Shown one piece after another: positions 1 through 10,544 of a stretch of 64,000 nt of DNA. Source of the DNA: Triops longicaudatus (taxonomy: Eukaryota; Arthropoda; Branchiopoda; Notostraca; Triopsidae); assembly GCA_022885665.1 (NCBI GenBank), contig JAGQDJ010000629.1:62001-126000 (forward strand), in the 5' to 3' direction. Made by a program: the position numbers and the translations under genes. Under the pieces are notes generated by a model, which did no database searches, was not told where the DNA came from, and was given only the letters and a program-made list of their open reading frames with translations. Position 1 is the stretch's first letter; each line of letters opens with the position of its first letter.

Positions 1-3000
1 AAGGATTCCAGGTACATACACAAACACTGTCTCCCTTCAAGCATACTATACATCTTTAAGAGATATATCTGCCTTTCTACCTTCCTGCAACCTTTAACTT
101 CTATGTTCCAACAGGCTGATTTGGCTCAATTCAACACTCCAGAAGAGGGCAATTTCCTCACTTCCAAGATCATGCTTGAGGAATTTAACGCCACTCCCTT
201 TTATTGGATCAGTATCTCCCAGTTTGCCACGCCAGCACCAGGTGAGGAAACGCTCTAAATTCAATTTACTGCGCTCAGTTAAAGCCTATTTTTCTTTTAC
301 ACCTGACTTGGTCCATGAAAAAAAAGAAAAGAAATCAAGAAGTTAGTGTGGCAATACGAGGGTGAATAAAGAAGCGAAGGAGGCAATTTATGTATATTAG
401 TGAATAAAGTAAGACTCTTTGACTCGGAACTTTTCGCGATCAATTCTTCAGAGGATTTTCCGAGTAGTTTTTACTCTGTTCACTGACGATGTGAACATAT
501 GACGGCGCATAGTTAAGATTCAATGTGACTACTAAAAAACTTTTTTTGTGTGTATGTGTGTGTGTGAAGAATTTTCACGTTTTCTTCATAGAGAAACGTA
601 AAGTGTTTTCATGGTATTTTCAAGCCTCACGTATTAAAGGTGCAGTGCAATTAAATAAAACTAACACCGACCTCAGCAGAATATATTTTCATTTTAGGGT
701 TGTTAAAGTTACTAGGTTATCGGGCTGTAGACCTTATCTAAATCTATTTTGTGTTAATGTAAGTCCAAGTGGAGAGTTTCCACCATCTACTACGAAAATT
801 TTTATACTAGTTTTTATTCAGAGTTCAACAGTGATTTGCCTTATATATTCACGTGTTTACAAGTTAACGGATACAGTACTCCTAGTACGGTATTGTAACA
901 ACGAACAGGGCAAGCTTCATTTATAAATGATATTTATCAAAATAACAAAGTTGAAAAACAATTAAAATGAATTCAGAAGTCTCGATGATCGAGTATCGAC
1001 TTTTCGAAATGTAACCAAATAGAAAGCAGGCAAAAAAAAAATATATGTTAAAGTCTTGTTACGGTGTTCCACAAGTTGAGCGTGGGGGCAATTGGTTTCA
1101 AAGCTGTTCTCGAACGTGACTTGTAAGTCACGTTCACGTTTTTCTTACTTATTTTATGTCGTATTACGTTCGATGTTTTTAAATAAGTATGAAGGAGGGT
1201 AAGTGCATTATTTAATCTACTTCTAGTTGTACTCGTGAAGTGGCTGTACGCTTCCACATACTCTCGAGTGCCTCGAACTTTTACATCAATAACTCTGGAT
1301 CTTATTAAATTAAATAGATCCTGGCTTGGACGGATGCTTGGGTTTTGAACCTACCGAAGTGGCTAATTTGGCTTTTCAGTGGCATTCCTGCAAAGCTTTA
1401 GGAGGCTATTTATGCCAAAAGAGCCTTCAAGGTAAAACTTTCCGCATGTATGTAATATCATTAACGTGATTAGGCCAATAGTGAGTAGTGGGAGGTACAA
1501 ACATCCCCTTTCTCATTTTTCTGAGAGTTTCCATGATTTTTTTTTCTTTTTAAAACTTTCTTTATTATACGCATAAGCTCGCACAACAACGTGCAAGGCG
1601 GTGATTTTTTTCCAATTCCGTTTTACATCGCTGATTCAAAAGGGTTTGGGGTGTAAAATTCCAACCGTGGCTTTCGTCTACTCCCGTTTTGCCTTTTTCA
1701 GTCGGTTTGCTGATAACAGGAAAGAACACCAATTCCTGAATTGGTCTTAACTCTTTTTTTCTTTTCCCGCGTCTTTTTCTCTCCTGCACATGGGTTCAAC
1801 GTTTTGGGACCACTACTTGAAAGGCTACGAAAGAAAAAAATCTCTACTGTTAGTGTAGAAGCCGCAGTACATCACGTTAATTGCTGGATGTACTTCTACC
1901 ATTTCTTTACAGGTCTTAACAGCCACGGGATTGAAAGCAGCCCTGTATTTCACCAGAAAGTTCAAAAAGCTAACGGCGAAATCAGTTCGCCAGCGTATCC
2001 CGATTTTTATCCCAACAATCAGCACTACCAAGTTGTCATCCAACGGCCTTTCGTACCGAACCGTAACTTTTCCTCTCGAATCCTCTTCCATTTCCACCAC
2101 TTGGACTTGGAGTACCAAGACGATTGCCTTTACGATTATATCGGGCTCCAAGCCACGCCCGAAGGATCTATGCGAAAATTCTGTGGGCACGAAACCGACC
2201 TACAAAAGTGAGAATCCTTCATTGTGATCTAGGGAAAGAAGAACTAACGGAGTGACATTCGGTGATTTTGCGATCCTCTAAATTAGGTTGGATGTTGTCT
2301 CGGAGACCGATCAGCTGTGGGTAACTTTTCACTCAGATTATTCGATTTCCGGCCAAGGCTTTAGCGCGTCCTGGACAACGGTAGATCTCGTGGGATGCCC
2401 GGAAATTGTTTTAGAAAGTGGTGAAGGCGAAATTCAAACGCCCAATTACCCTCACTCGAATCTTCCGAACATGGACTGCACTTACAAACTACGGGCACCA
2501 GGTAACTACGTACGAAGTACAAGTAGGCCTATCACATATCGTAATTGCGTAGTCGTGACATCGCATGCCCCCATAAAGTAATTAATCCCCCAATTTGTGC
2601 AGTTACTTGGTTCGTGAAAACATTGTAGAAGCCGACTTACGTTTGCATATGTAAGTTAATGCTTTCTGTCTTCACAAAAAGCTAGCCTTTACTAGGGTAA
2701 TTATGTTCAATATTAAAAAATACGTTTAAATATTAGTAGTAACAAAGACTAAATATTTGCTTCAACATGCCATTAAATTACGAAAAAAAATAGTATCACA
2801 GTGTAATTTCTGCTGCTGTAACTTACTTGTTCGACATAAATCGCCAAATAACTTACTGACTCGTGTCGATCTTATATTGCAGTGCACTTCCATCTCTTGT
2901 GAACTTAATTTTTTAATATAAATTATATATAATGTAACAGTACTTCCGGTAAATCGTGTTAATAGATCGTATTATTTTCTGGGAAAATATTCAGTAAGGG

Positions 3001-6000
3001 AAAAAAATGAGCAAAAAAAGCCTTCACTTTGATTTTCTCTCGTAAATTTAAGGAAAGTCCTTTTTCTAATGAGACAAACACCTTAGAAACTCTGTTCACG
3101 CTCTTCTCCCTCATCCTTCTGTTCTGTCGACTTCTAGAAAGTACGAAGGTCTCCAACTTCTTGAATGAATCCAAAGTCTGACAATACTTTTTATTGTTTT
3201 TAGAGGGCTTCCGTGTATGGCTGCAGATCTTGGACCTGGATCTCGGCGTAGGTCCTGATTCCAAGGGTCGTTGTCGTGAGGAATGGGTTCAGATTCACAT
3301 CGCGGAGCACAATTCCAACCTGGCTGGCAACCGAACGTGGCTACGGCTTTGTGGGACAACCACCTCTGAAAAACCAGCTCATACACGCCATTTTCTATCC
3401 CATAGTAATCAATTGTTGGTCAGGTACCATACCACGCAAGGCTTCCGTGGCCGGGGCTTCCGTGCTTTGTATCAGTTCAGTAAGTTAATCTCCATTTATT
3501 TCTCATTTCCTTTCTTTCTTCCATTCTTTTTGTTCTCGTTGACCCCTAAGCTCCACGGCAACCATTTCAGTGTTAAAATGAATAGAATCACGCATCTTAT
3601 AAATAATAGAGGTGAACTAAGATTGACCTTTTCTATGGTTACCAGTATCTGCGCCCTATGAGATTCAAAGCGAAGTTGAACTGGTACCAGGCTCTTCGGG
3701 AACGCAGCTTCACGCAATCAATTACCCCTTACCGTCTCCGACATCAACGAGATTACTGCATCGGCTTTATACCCAACCTGGTTACATCATTCAAATACGT
3801 TTGTGCAACGTGTATCAATCTTTTGAAAATGCTGAAACAGCAGCACAAGACCAAGTCTGCTCCAGAATGAAGAACAACAATAACTTACGTGTATGGGACC
3901 CGGCTCTGAATATTTCCTCTTTTCCTGCTCTTTTTTGCTGGGGGGATTTAAAAGACACAGACACTGATAGAAAACGTAACCCACTGCAAAAGAACATCAC
4001 TTATAATTCAGAATTCAATAGTTTGATGCTCGACTACGCTATTGATTCACCGGCTGCTACCATGCCAAATATTGTCGTTCAAGTATCAGAAGGTATTACA
4101 AACATAGTATAACCTACATCTTAAAATCACGAAATAGAAAGCTTTTCTGATTACTTTCCTTTTACCTTTTTTATGTTTCGATTTGCTTAGATCCCGACTT
4201 CGCTATCAAGATGAACATGTCGACTGGATTGGTAGGCGTGGATGGTTGTGCGCCAAATTTCTGCCAAAACAATGGAGATTGCGTGACCGTCGTTGGCACA
4301 GATTTTCATTACTGCAATTGCAGTGGCTACTGGACAGGTTTGTACCCTCGAAATGTTGTGTACACGCGATCTTATCAGAGTGATCCCGAAATCCTGCTAT
4401 TCATTGATTCGGAGGATGTTATACTTCGTTCGATTGCTTCATTATTATTATTCCCAATAAGTAGTTCTAAAGTGGTGTTACATTTAATGGTTTTTTCTTT
4501 TGTATAAATTTAAAGAAGTAGGTCCTGTGATAAAGTCTTCGGATTTTTTTTCGGTTTTTTTCTTCGGTAGTAAGTCTGAACTTTTCGGAAGCAGTAAAAA
4601 GAATGAAATCCATCATAGGCTTACGCCTGTCGATGGTTCTTTTATGGACACGTAAATTGCGTATCAACTTTTTCAAACGATACAAGTTTCGGGATCACGT
4701 CGGTCACGCCAGTAGTGGAATTTAGTCCTAGGCTGGGCTTTTAATTTTCCTTGTGGGTTTGTCAGGCATGTTTTGCACGCTTACTTTGTGTGACCGCCGA
4801 CCTTGTGTTCACGGGACGTGTGAGCTCACGGATTCGAGTTATGTCTGCTCCTGCGAGCCGGGATTTGCCGGCAAGCACTGTGACATGCCTACCACGCCGT
4901 GTGATGACAACCCTTGTCAGAACAACGGAGATTGCCTACTCACGCCTGATGGGTTCCAATGTCGCTGCCACGCATGGTGGAGAGGCAAGTTGGGTTGGAG
5001 TTTTGTTTGAGCATGGGAAAGCACTCGGCGGTTCTGTGGCTTTCCTTTTCACTAAACATAGCTAATGTGCTATTTCAAGTAGGACCGCGCTGCGAAACAC
5101 GTTGGCTTCACATTCCTTACAAACCGTTGTCGCAGCGAATGCTCGAGGAGCCATTCTGGCTGGGTTTAATCACTATGGCGGTGGTCTTGGTCCTCATTGG
5201 ACTGGTATGGTGCATCAGACGTCATTTCCCGGAGAAGCTCGAACGATTCGTTACAGAGGAACTGGACCGGCAGAAACGTAAGCACCTAGTTACTGGCGAA
5301 ATACCTCATTGCGTAAGGGCTAGAAATGCCACCGTACCTGAATGGACATGTATTTGCTATCTAGTTTAGAAATCTATATGCTTGTTAGTGGCTGTATACG
5401 CCATCTGACGAACAAAGGTTTACATATGATATTCAGTGTTTTTGGAAATCTTTCCAAATTTAACGATAAATTTACATATTTATGTTTAGTTTTATCTAGC
5501 TTAAAAATAACTTAGTACAGTAATCCGATCTGCATTTCGTAGTAAAAAGGAAATGAGTCGACTGAAAAAATAATCTTTTCCTTTCTTCACAAAGAAATTT
5601 CGCCTACTGGGTGGCGAAGAGGGTTCAGCGCAGCACATCGGGCAAGCATCGAGCCGATTTTGGCTCAGGGGCATGGGACGACTATGTCAAGTCGGCCTTC
5701 AAGTCCCCTGTTGCCTTGCAATGGTGCGTCTTTGACTGCCCCTACGCGTACGCTGCTAAGTCGGTTGAATTTCCGTAAGCCGTCATTGCTTAGCTTGTCT
5801 TCCGCTATTAGTCCTTCCGCGTACAGTAATGCTCAGCAGAACACGTCCCGTAGCGGGCGAACTTTCAGTCTTGACGATCTCTTTCGCATCACACGAAGTA
5901 GGCTTGTAGCTTCTCAACGAAAAGAATCTTAAAGTAAACAAACTAAATCTTTCCAGGGTCACCTTCGCCTGGCAAACGCGGCTCGGATAACGACGTAGCT

Positions 6001-9000
6001 ACGGCTCAGCGCCGCGAAACTGAACGACACCAGTTGTTACAACGACTTGTAGCTTCCCGCATACCGAAGCCTGAAAGCAATCAAATATCCATGGATTACC
6101 TGCACGAAGGACGCGAGGAACTGAAGAGAACACTTTCAGACGAAAACTCGGACACTGATAGTATGGCCCAATTGGAGACTAGTTTCGGCAAAAACGAGAA
6201 GAAAGTAACCTTCGCTCGGATGCTTAGTTTGGTAGCCGCGGAGATCGACAGCTCCAACTCGGATCTTAGCGGGACAGATGACGCTCACAAATGCAAAGAC
6301 GGTTCAACCGGGGTGACTTTACAAGTAACAGCGGAAATCAATCCCGCTGGAGGGTACAATAAGCGCCATCGCTCGAGGCCATGGGGTGGCCGTCGCGCCT
6401 GGAAATCACCCAACAGTACGTCTAGCACTCAAGGCTCAGCGAGCGATCTAGAAAATGGAGAAACCCCAGAGCTTTCTAGTTCGGAAACTCCCACTCCAGT
6501 CAGTAGTCGGCGACACAAAGCGTTGAGATTGCCAGTTACTGGTAAATCATACACATCCACTACTTTGACCATTCAGCAAGCAAACAGAAATCTGGGTACT
6601 AAGACATCTTCAGCCGATTCGCTGCTGTCTATGCTGCGAGGCTTATCAGCAGGCATGGGTCAGCATCGGACGCCCTCCACGCCCTCCAGCCCTCAAGCTG
6701 AATCGGATCTGGACGGAGGGAATTCGTCGTGTTATCCCACGCCGCTTTCAACGCCTGGCACTCCCTCGAGCAACACAGGTAACCACGGTTGCAGTAGCCA
6801 GTTTGACAGTAGCCCGACGATTAGCGTACAGGTTCCAGTGTTCGATCCTTCAAACTTACAAAGGACGACTCGGAGCAACAGTTCAAATGTTTGCGACTTG
6901 GGAAATAATAATACATACATGAGACTTGAACCACCTGCTCAGTCTTACGGCAACTGGCTAAGCCCTATTCACGAAGTACCGACACCTTTGCCAAGCCCCG
7001 CCCACACGCCTATCCCTACTTTACGGCGACAGCAAGCACTACATGCGGGTACGCGGAGTGACGGTGACGAGAGCAGCTCCAGCTCTTCCCGCTCCGAAAG
7101 TACCTCGGTGCGTAACACACAGATTCGAATGACTCCTCAGATTCTGATCAATGTGTCAGACGAACATAACGAAGAAATCTCCCTAACACCCACAAGCAGC
7201 ATTCCTCCATCACCTGTGTTGTCATCTTCGCCGAAACACAAACCACCGCCACTGATAATACTCGATTCGAATTTTTCGCGCTTCCATGAACCCACGCCTC
7301 CTCCAGCTGTCCAAATGCCAGCTATTCCTATAATTACAGTTGAAGAAGATACGTCTGACGATCCCCCTGCGATTCCCAGTGAGCGGGTTCCCGAAATTGT
7401 CATACCCGAGATTGTTATACCCGAAATTGATATAAAAGAACCAGACGAGGACAGTACCGAACTTGAAACCCAAGCAAAACCAGTGATATCGTGGGACAAG
7501 ATAAATATAGGCTCACCGCCTGTGAAGAAAGTAGCTTCAATGGAGTTTTCTTCCCTCGAGCCGAACAGGTTACCAAGAAAGTCCTTGGGGTTCGAGCCCG
7601 GGACAATGATGGAATCCGGAGGACCCTCACGTCGGTTATTAAGGGAAATTTTAGATAAATCGAGTTCACTAGACTTACCCACGGCACCTCCACTAATAAC
7701 CATCACGTCCAACCTTTCTGAAGTAGAGTCGGACACGGAACCTTCGACTATGTTAGGAGGACCAAATACTTTACCTGTCAATAACACAATGTGTTACCTA
7801 AGCCCCTATGCGTATTTGGGCAATCGACCAGTAGAAATGGCGGCTTCCGAGTCGAATCTCAGCTCATCTGGGTATAGCTCAATGGCCAGTCCCGGCCCCT
7901 CCCCTTGTGGCTCTTCGAAAACCTTGTGCGAATCGGAGGATCTGATACACCCTCTCACTTTGCGACACCAGAGACGCCTACAGGCTATACGAGCCCTTTC
8001 TCCGAGTCTCGAGTCCAGTTCTCCACCTGACTCGCCAGGAAACGTATGTCACAAAGTTTTGCCTTCTCAACTGACCCACCTGCGCCGCCTTTTGCAGCCG
8101 CACTCAGATTCAGAGATTACTGACGATCCTACCATGGTAGAGCCAATAGAGCACGAGTCAACAGTAGAGAACGATTCTAATGACGAAGGAATCGGTATTG
8201 ACCCCATTCACGAGAAAATCGATTCCGGTGAGGTCAAAAGTGCCAAGGAACTCGAGTCACTCATGACCGACCGCAAGACCACGGACAGCAACAAAGATCT
8301 GCTCCAGGTCTTAGAGAATTGTGATTTGTCCGACAAACCGTTCAACATCCAGAAAAGTAAGAGTCTAGATTCCAAGACGACCAATTTACACCGGATGTCA
8401 AATCTTAAAAGCGACAGCTTAGATACTAAGTTACTTCACAGCAAAGGGCTGAATCAAAATTCACTTCCGGTGGATATACTTGCAATGCCTGCATTGTTAG
8501 AAACAGGAGGCCACTCCATTTCTAGAAATAAAAGTGGTTCCCTGGAAGCCGTGGATGAGAAACGTAGTCCTGTTTCATCCCGTAGTGAGTCGCCATTAAG
8601 CGACGCCAAGAATGTGAACTTGGGACGGTTTTCGAGGCAGTGTTACGGTTTAACGCAGCGCATGGACTTACCGTACACCGATTCAGACGGGCTTTACGAT
8701 TACCCAAGCTCAGAGCCGAAACTGCACGGTATTGCCCCTCACCGGGCGTTACGCAAAAGTGATCGTCGCCGTGAACGCAAAGCGTATCTGCAACAGCAGC
8801 ATGGACGTGCAAATGTTCTTGAAGTTTTACATTCTAGCACACTAGAAGTCACTACTAATCCTGGTGGCCTCAGGCGAGGGTCCTTTCTGGAACCTTCTAT
8901 TAGCCCAAAACGACGACTCAGACACCAAGTCACCCTAGATTGCAATAATACGTCCTCTTCTTCGAACGAAAGCCTATTTTCGCCTAGGTAAGCTTCTATC

Positions 9001-10090
9001 CCCGTCTAACTCATTTCTCTACGCCGATTGGTACACGTGTCTAACTTAAAACTTCCTGTCATCTTTGTAAATAAGGTCGAGCAGCTGAATTTTCGCTAAG
9101 ATAATCAGATGATAGTAGCTTCAACGCTCGATTCCGCATGTCCATATCTTCATAATATTTCCTAATAATGTCGCTTTTTATGCTCAAAATTATTCTCTCG
9201 AAAGAACTTCTTACAGTCAGTTGATTGACGAGGTTTTACCTAAAAAGAATTCTTCGATCGATAACCAATATTGTAATTGATCAGTTCCTAATCTTCTCCT
9301 AATTTTAGATTTATTTCACGAAAATCTCCCTCGTCCTCACCATCGCGTCCATTGACGAAGGCGAGGTCACCACCACGGTTGCTTCTTTTCAATACCGCGC
9401 CGTCCGTTGTTGAGAAACGCAGGAAACGCCGCGAACCAACACGGCTTGTTAGTCCTACTGCGTCTTGCCAAGTTCAGTTAACCATCGAAGGACCTACTTC
9501 CGCAGAAGATGATTCATCTGGAGAAGTAAACTATTTAATTTTCTAATCGCTCCCTCGATTATCAATTTCTCTCTTTACTTTCGGGTCGATCGTCAGCAGT
9601 GTAGGCATAACCGCCGCCAGGAAGAAGGCACTCTAGCCGTATTTTCTAAAATCAGACAGATGTCGTTCCCTTTCAGGTACTGACGTTATTTGTAATATAT
9701 TAAATTAATTTAATCTAACAGAGTGACAATCTAATGCATGTATATCCTAGGATAAGTCCCAGGCGTCAAGAATCAGTCAAACGCCGAGAACAGGTCGAAT
9801 TAATGCCCTCTCCTTCCAAAAACCCTTCAACCTTCCTCCACAAGCGTTCGTCATCGTTCCCATCCTCATCGTCATCTCTAGGTGACGAGACGGAAGGTAG
9901 TTCTGATACTGGCGAACACAGCAATGACTCTTTGGGCAACTTGGCTGAAATAGAAGATAGTCCAAGTCCTGATTCTCCCACAACGGAATTCAGCTCATAT
10001 CATTCATGTTCGGCATATCCTAGTCCTAGTCATACTCCAATTCCGCCTTCCACTACGGCCAGCAACACCTTGAATATTAATCCCACGTAA
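1..10090 (+). CDS. CUB/EGF single-pass membrane protein with giant cytoplasmic tail (5' partial)
   Basis: Exons seen: end of one at 1-11, then 115-241, 1913-2207, 2287-2501, 3204-3479, 3646-4092, 4191-4337, 4766-4984, 5083-5277, 5595-5897, 5957-8987, 9309-9525 and 9722-10090 (stop). Visible protein is 1946 residues. Most ectodomain introns are phase 1, as usual for shuffled extracellular modules. CUB1 spans about residues 64-173 (motif SSPAYPDFYPNN), CUB2 177-302, and a divergent CUB-like module 305-453. Three six-cysteine EGF domains lie at about 472-503, 508-542 and 549-583. The transmembrane helix is about 600-620 and is followed by basic residues (IRRHFPEK). The tail of about 1320 residues is rich in Ser, Pro and acidic residues and looks disordered. 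The signal peptide must lie upstream of the window. The likely role is a cell-surface receptor or adhesion protein; that is inferred from architecture only. I do not recognise a named orthologue. The exon borders are strong except 5595-5897, whose frame is discussed as a finding. Confidence 0.85.
242..1912 (+). other. long intron of the CUB/EGF gene
   Basis: GT-AG intron of 1671 bases between the N-terminal visible exon and the first CUB exon. It contains a TG-rich microsatellite at about 546-566 and an 11-bp perfect inverted repeat at 1112-1135. I see no exon or other gene in it. Confidence 0.7.
2502..3203 (+). other. intron between CUB2 halves
   Basis: AT-rich phase-1 intron of 702 bases splitting CUB2. 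Nothing else was recognised inside it. Confidence 0.75.
4338..4765 (+). other. intron inside EGF1
   Basis: Phase-1 intron of 428 bases that falls just before the last cysteine of the first EGF domain (GYWTG / MFC across the junction). Nothing else was seen in it. Confidence 0.75.
4979..4992 (+). other. GC-AG splice donor
   Basis: The exon 4766-4984 ends AGAG and the intron opens GCAAGT, the classic GC donor context. Splicing from 4984 to 5083 joins WWRG to PRCE and restores the sixth cysteine of EGF3. No GT donor nearby does this. Confidence 0.8.
5278..5594 (+). other. intron after the transmembrane exon
   Basis: Intron of 317 bases with a strong GTAAGC donor and a TTCTTCACAAAG acceptor. 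It separates the transmembrane exon from the first wholly cytoplasmic exon. No other feature was seen. Confidence 0.65.
5957..8987 (+). other. 3031-base exon coding most of the cytoplasmic tail
   Basis: One uninterrupted exon codes about 1010 residues (742-1751) of low-complexity, Ser/Pro/Thr/Asp-rich tail. It holds a 15-bp tandem repeat at 7390-7434 coding PEIVI-type units, a conserved-looking block NLSSSGYSSMASPGPSP near 7855-7905, and several K-S-x-S-L-[D/E] motifs. The exon starts in phase 1 and ends in phase 2. Such tails usually carry docking and phosphorylation motifs; no enzymatic domain is visible. Confidence 0.85.
8988..9308 (+). other. intron in the cytoplasmic tail
   Basis: AT-rich phase-2 intron of 321 bases with a GTAAGC donor. 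No other feature was seen. Confidence 0.75.
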
Positions 10091-10512
10091 TTTTATCCCC
10101 CCAAAACAGAGTTATAGCAAAAACTCTGTGATGCACGCCCACCGTCTCTTATACCTTAAAGTCAGCAGAATTTTCTGTTTTCCTTTACATAGACGTAAAA
10201 CAAAGTATTTAACAAACCAAGTCCCCTGAGTCCTGCCGGTTAAGACGGTAGGCGCAAAATGTGATGTATACGCACTACGCAAAGAAACATTCCGTATGTG
10301 TCGTTGTTTTCGTACTGTATTGTTTCCAACATTTTGGACGTCTTTTTGCTACCACATTTTCTATACATCCTTTGTAAACGAACACTTGGAAACATTTAAT
10401 ATGAACATTGAGCCCTATTTTACACGGTTTCTGATCAATTGGTTTGTAAAGGTTTACAGCATTTTGCTAAAGTCCGGGAATCAGAAACCGTATAAAAGAA
10501 GGCTACTAAAAT

Positions 10513-10544
10513 AATAAAAATAAAAAGACTCAAAAAGAAATAAA
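10513..10544 (+). terminator. candidate polyadenylation signals of the CUB/EGF gene
   Basis: Three AATAAA hexamers at 10513-10518, 10519-10524 and 10539-10544 lie about 430 bases after the stop codon on the coding strand. They suit a 3' UTR end near 10.55-10.57 kb. Their AT-rich setting lowers confidence. Confidence 0.45.
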
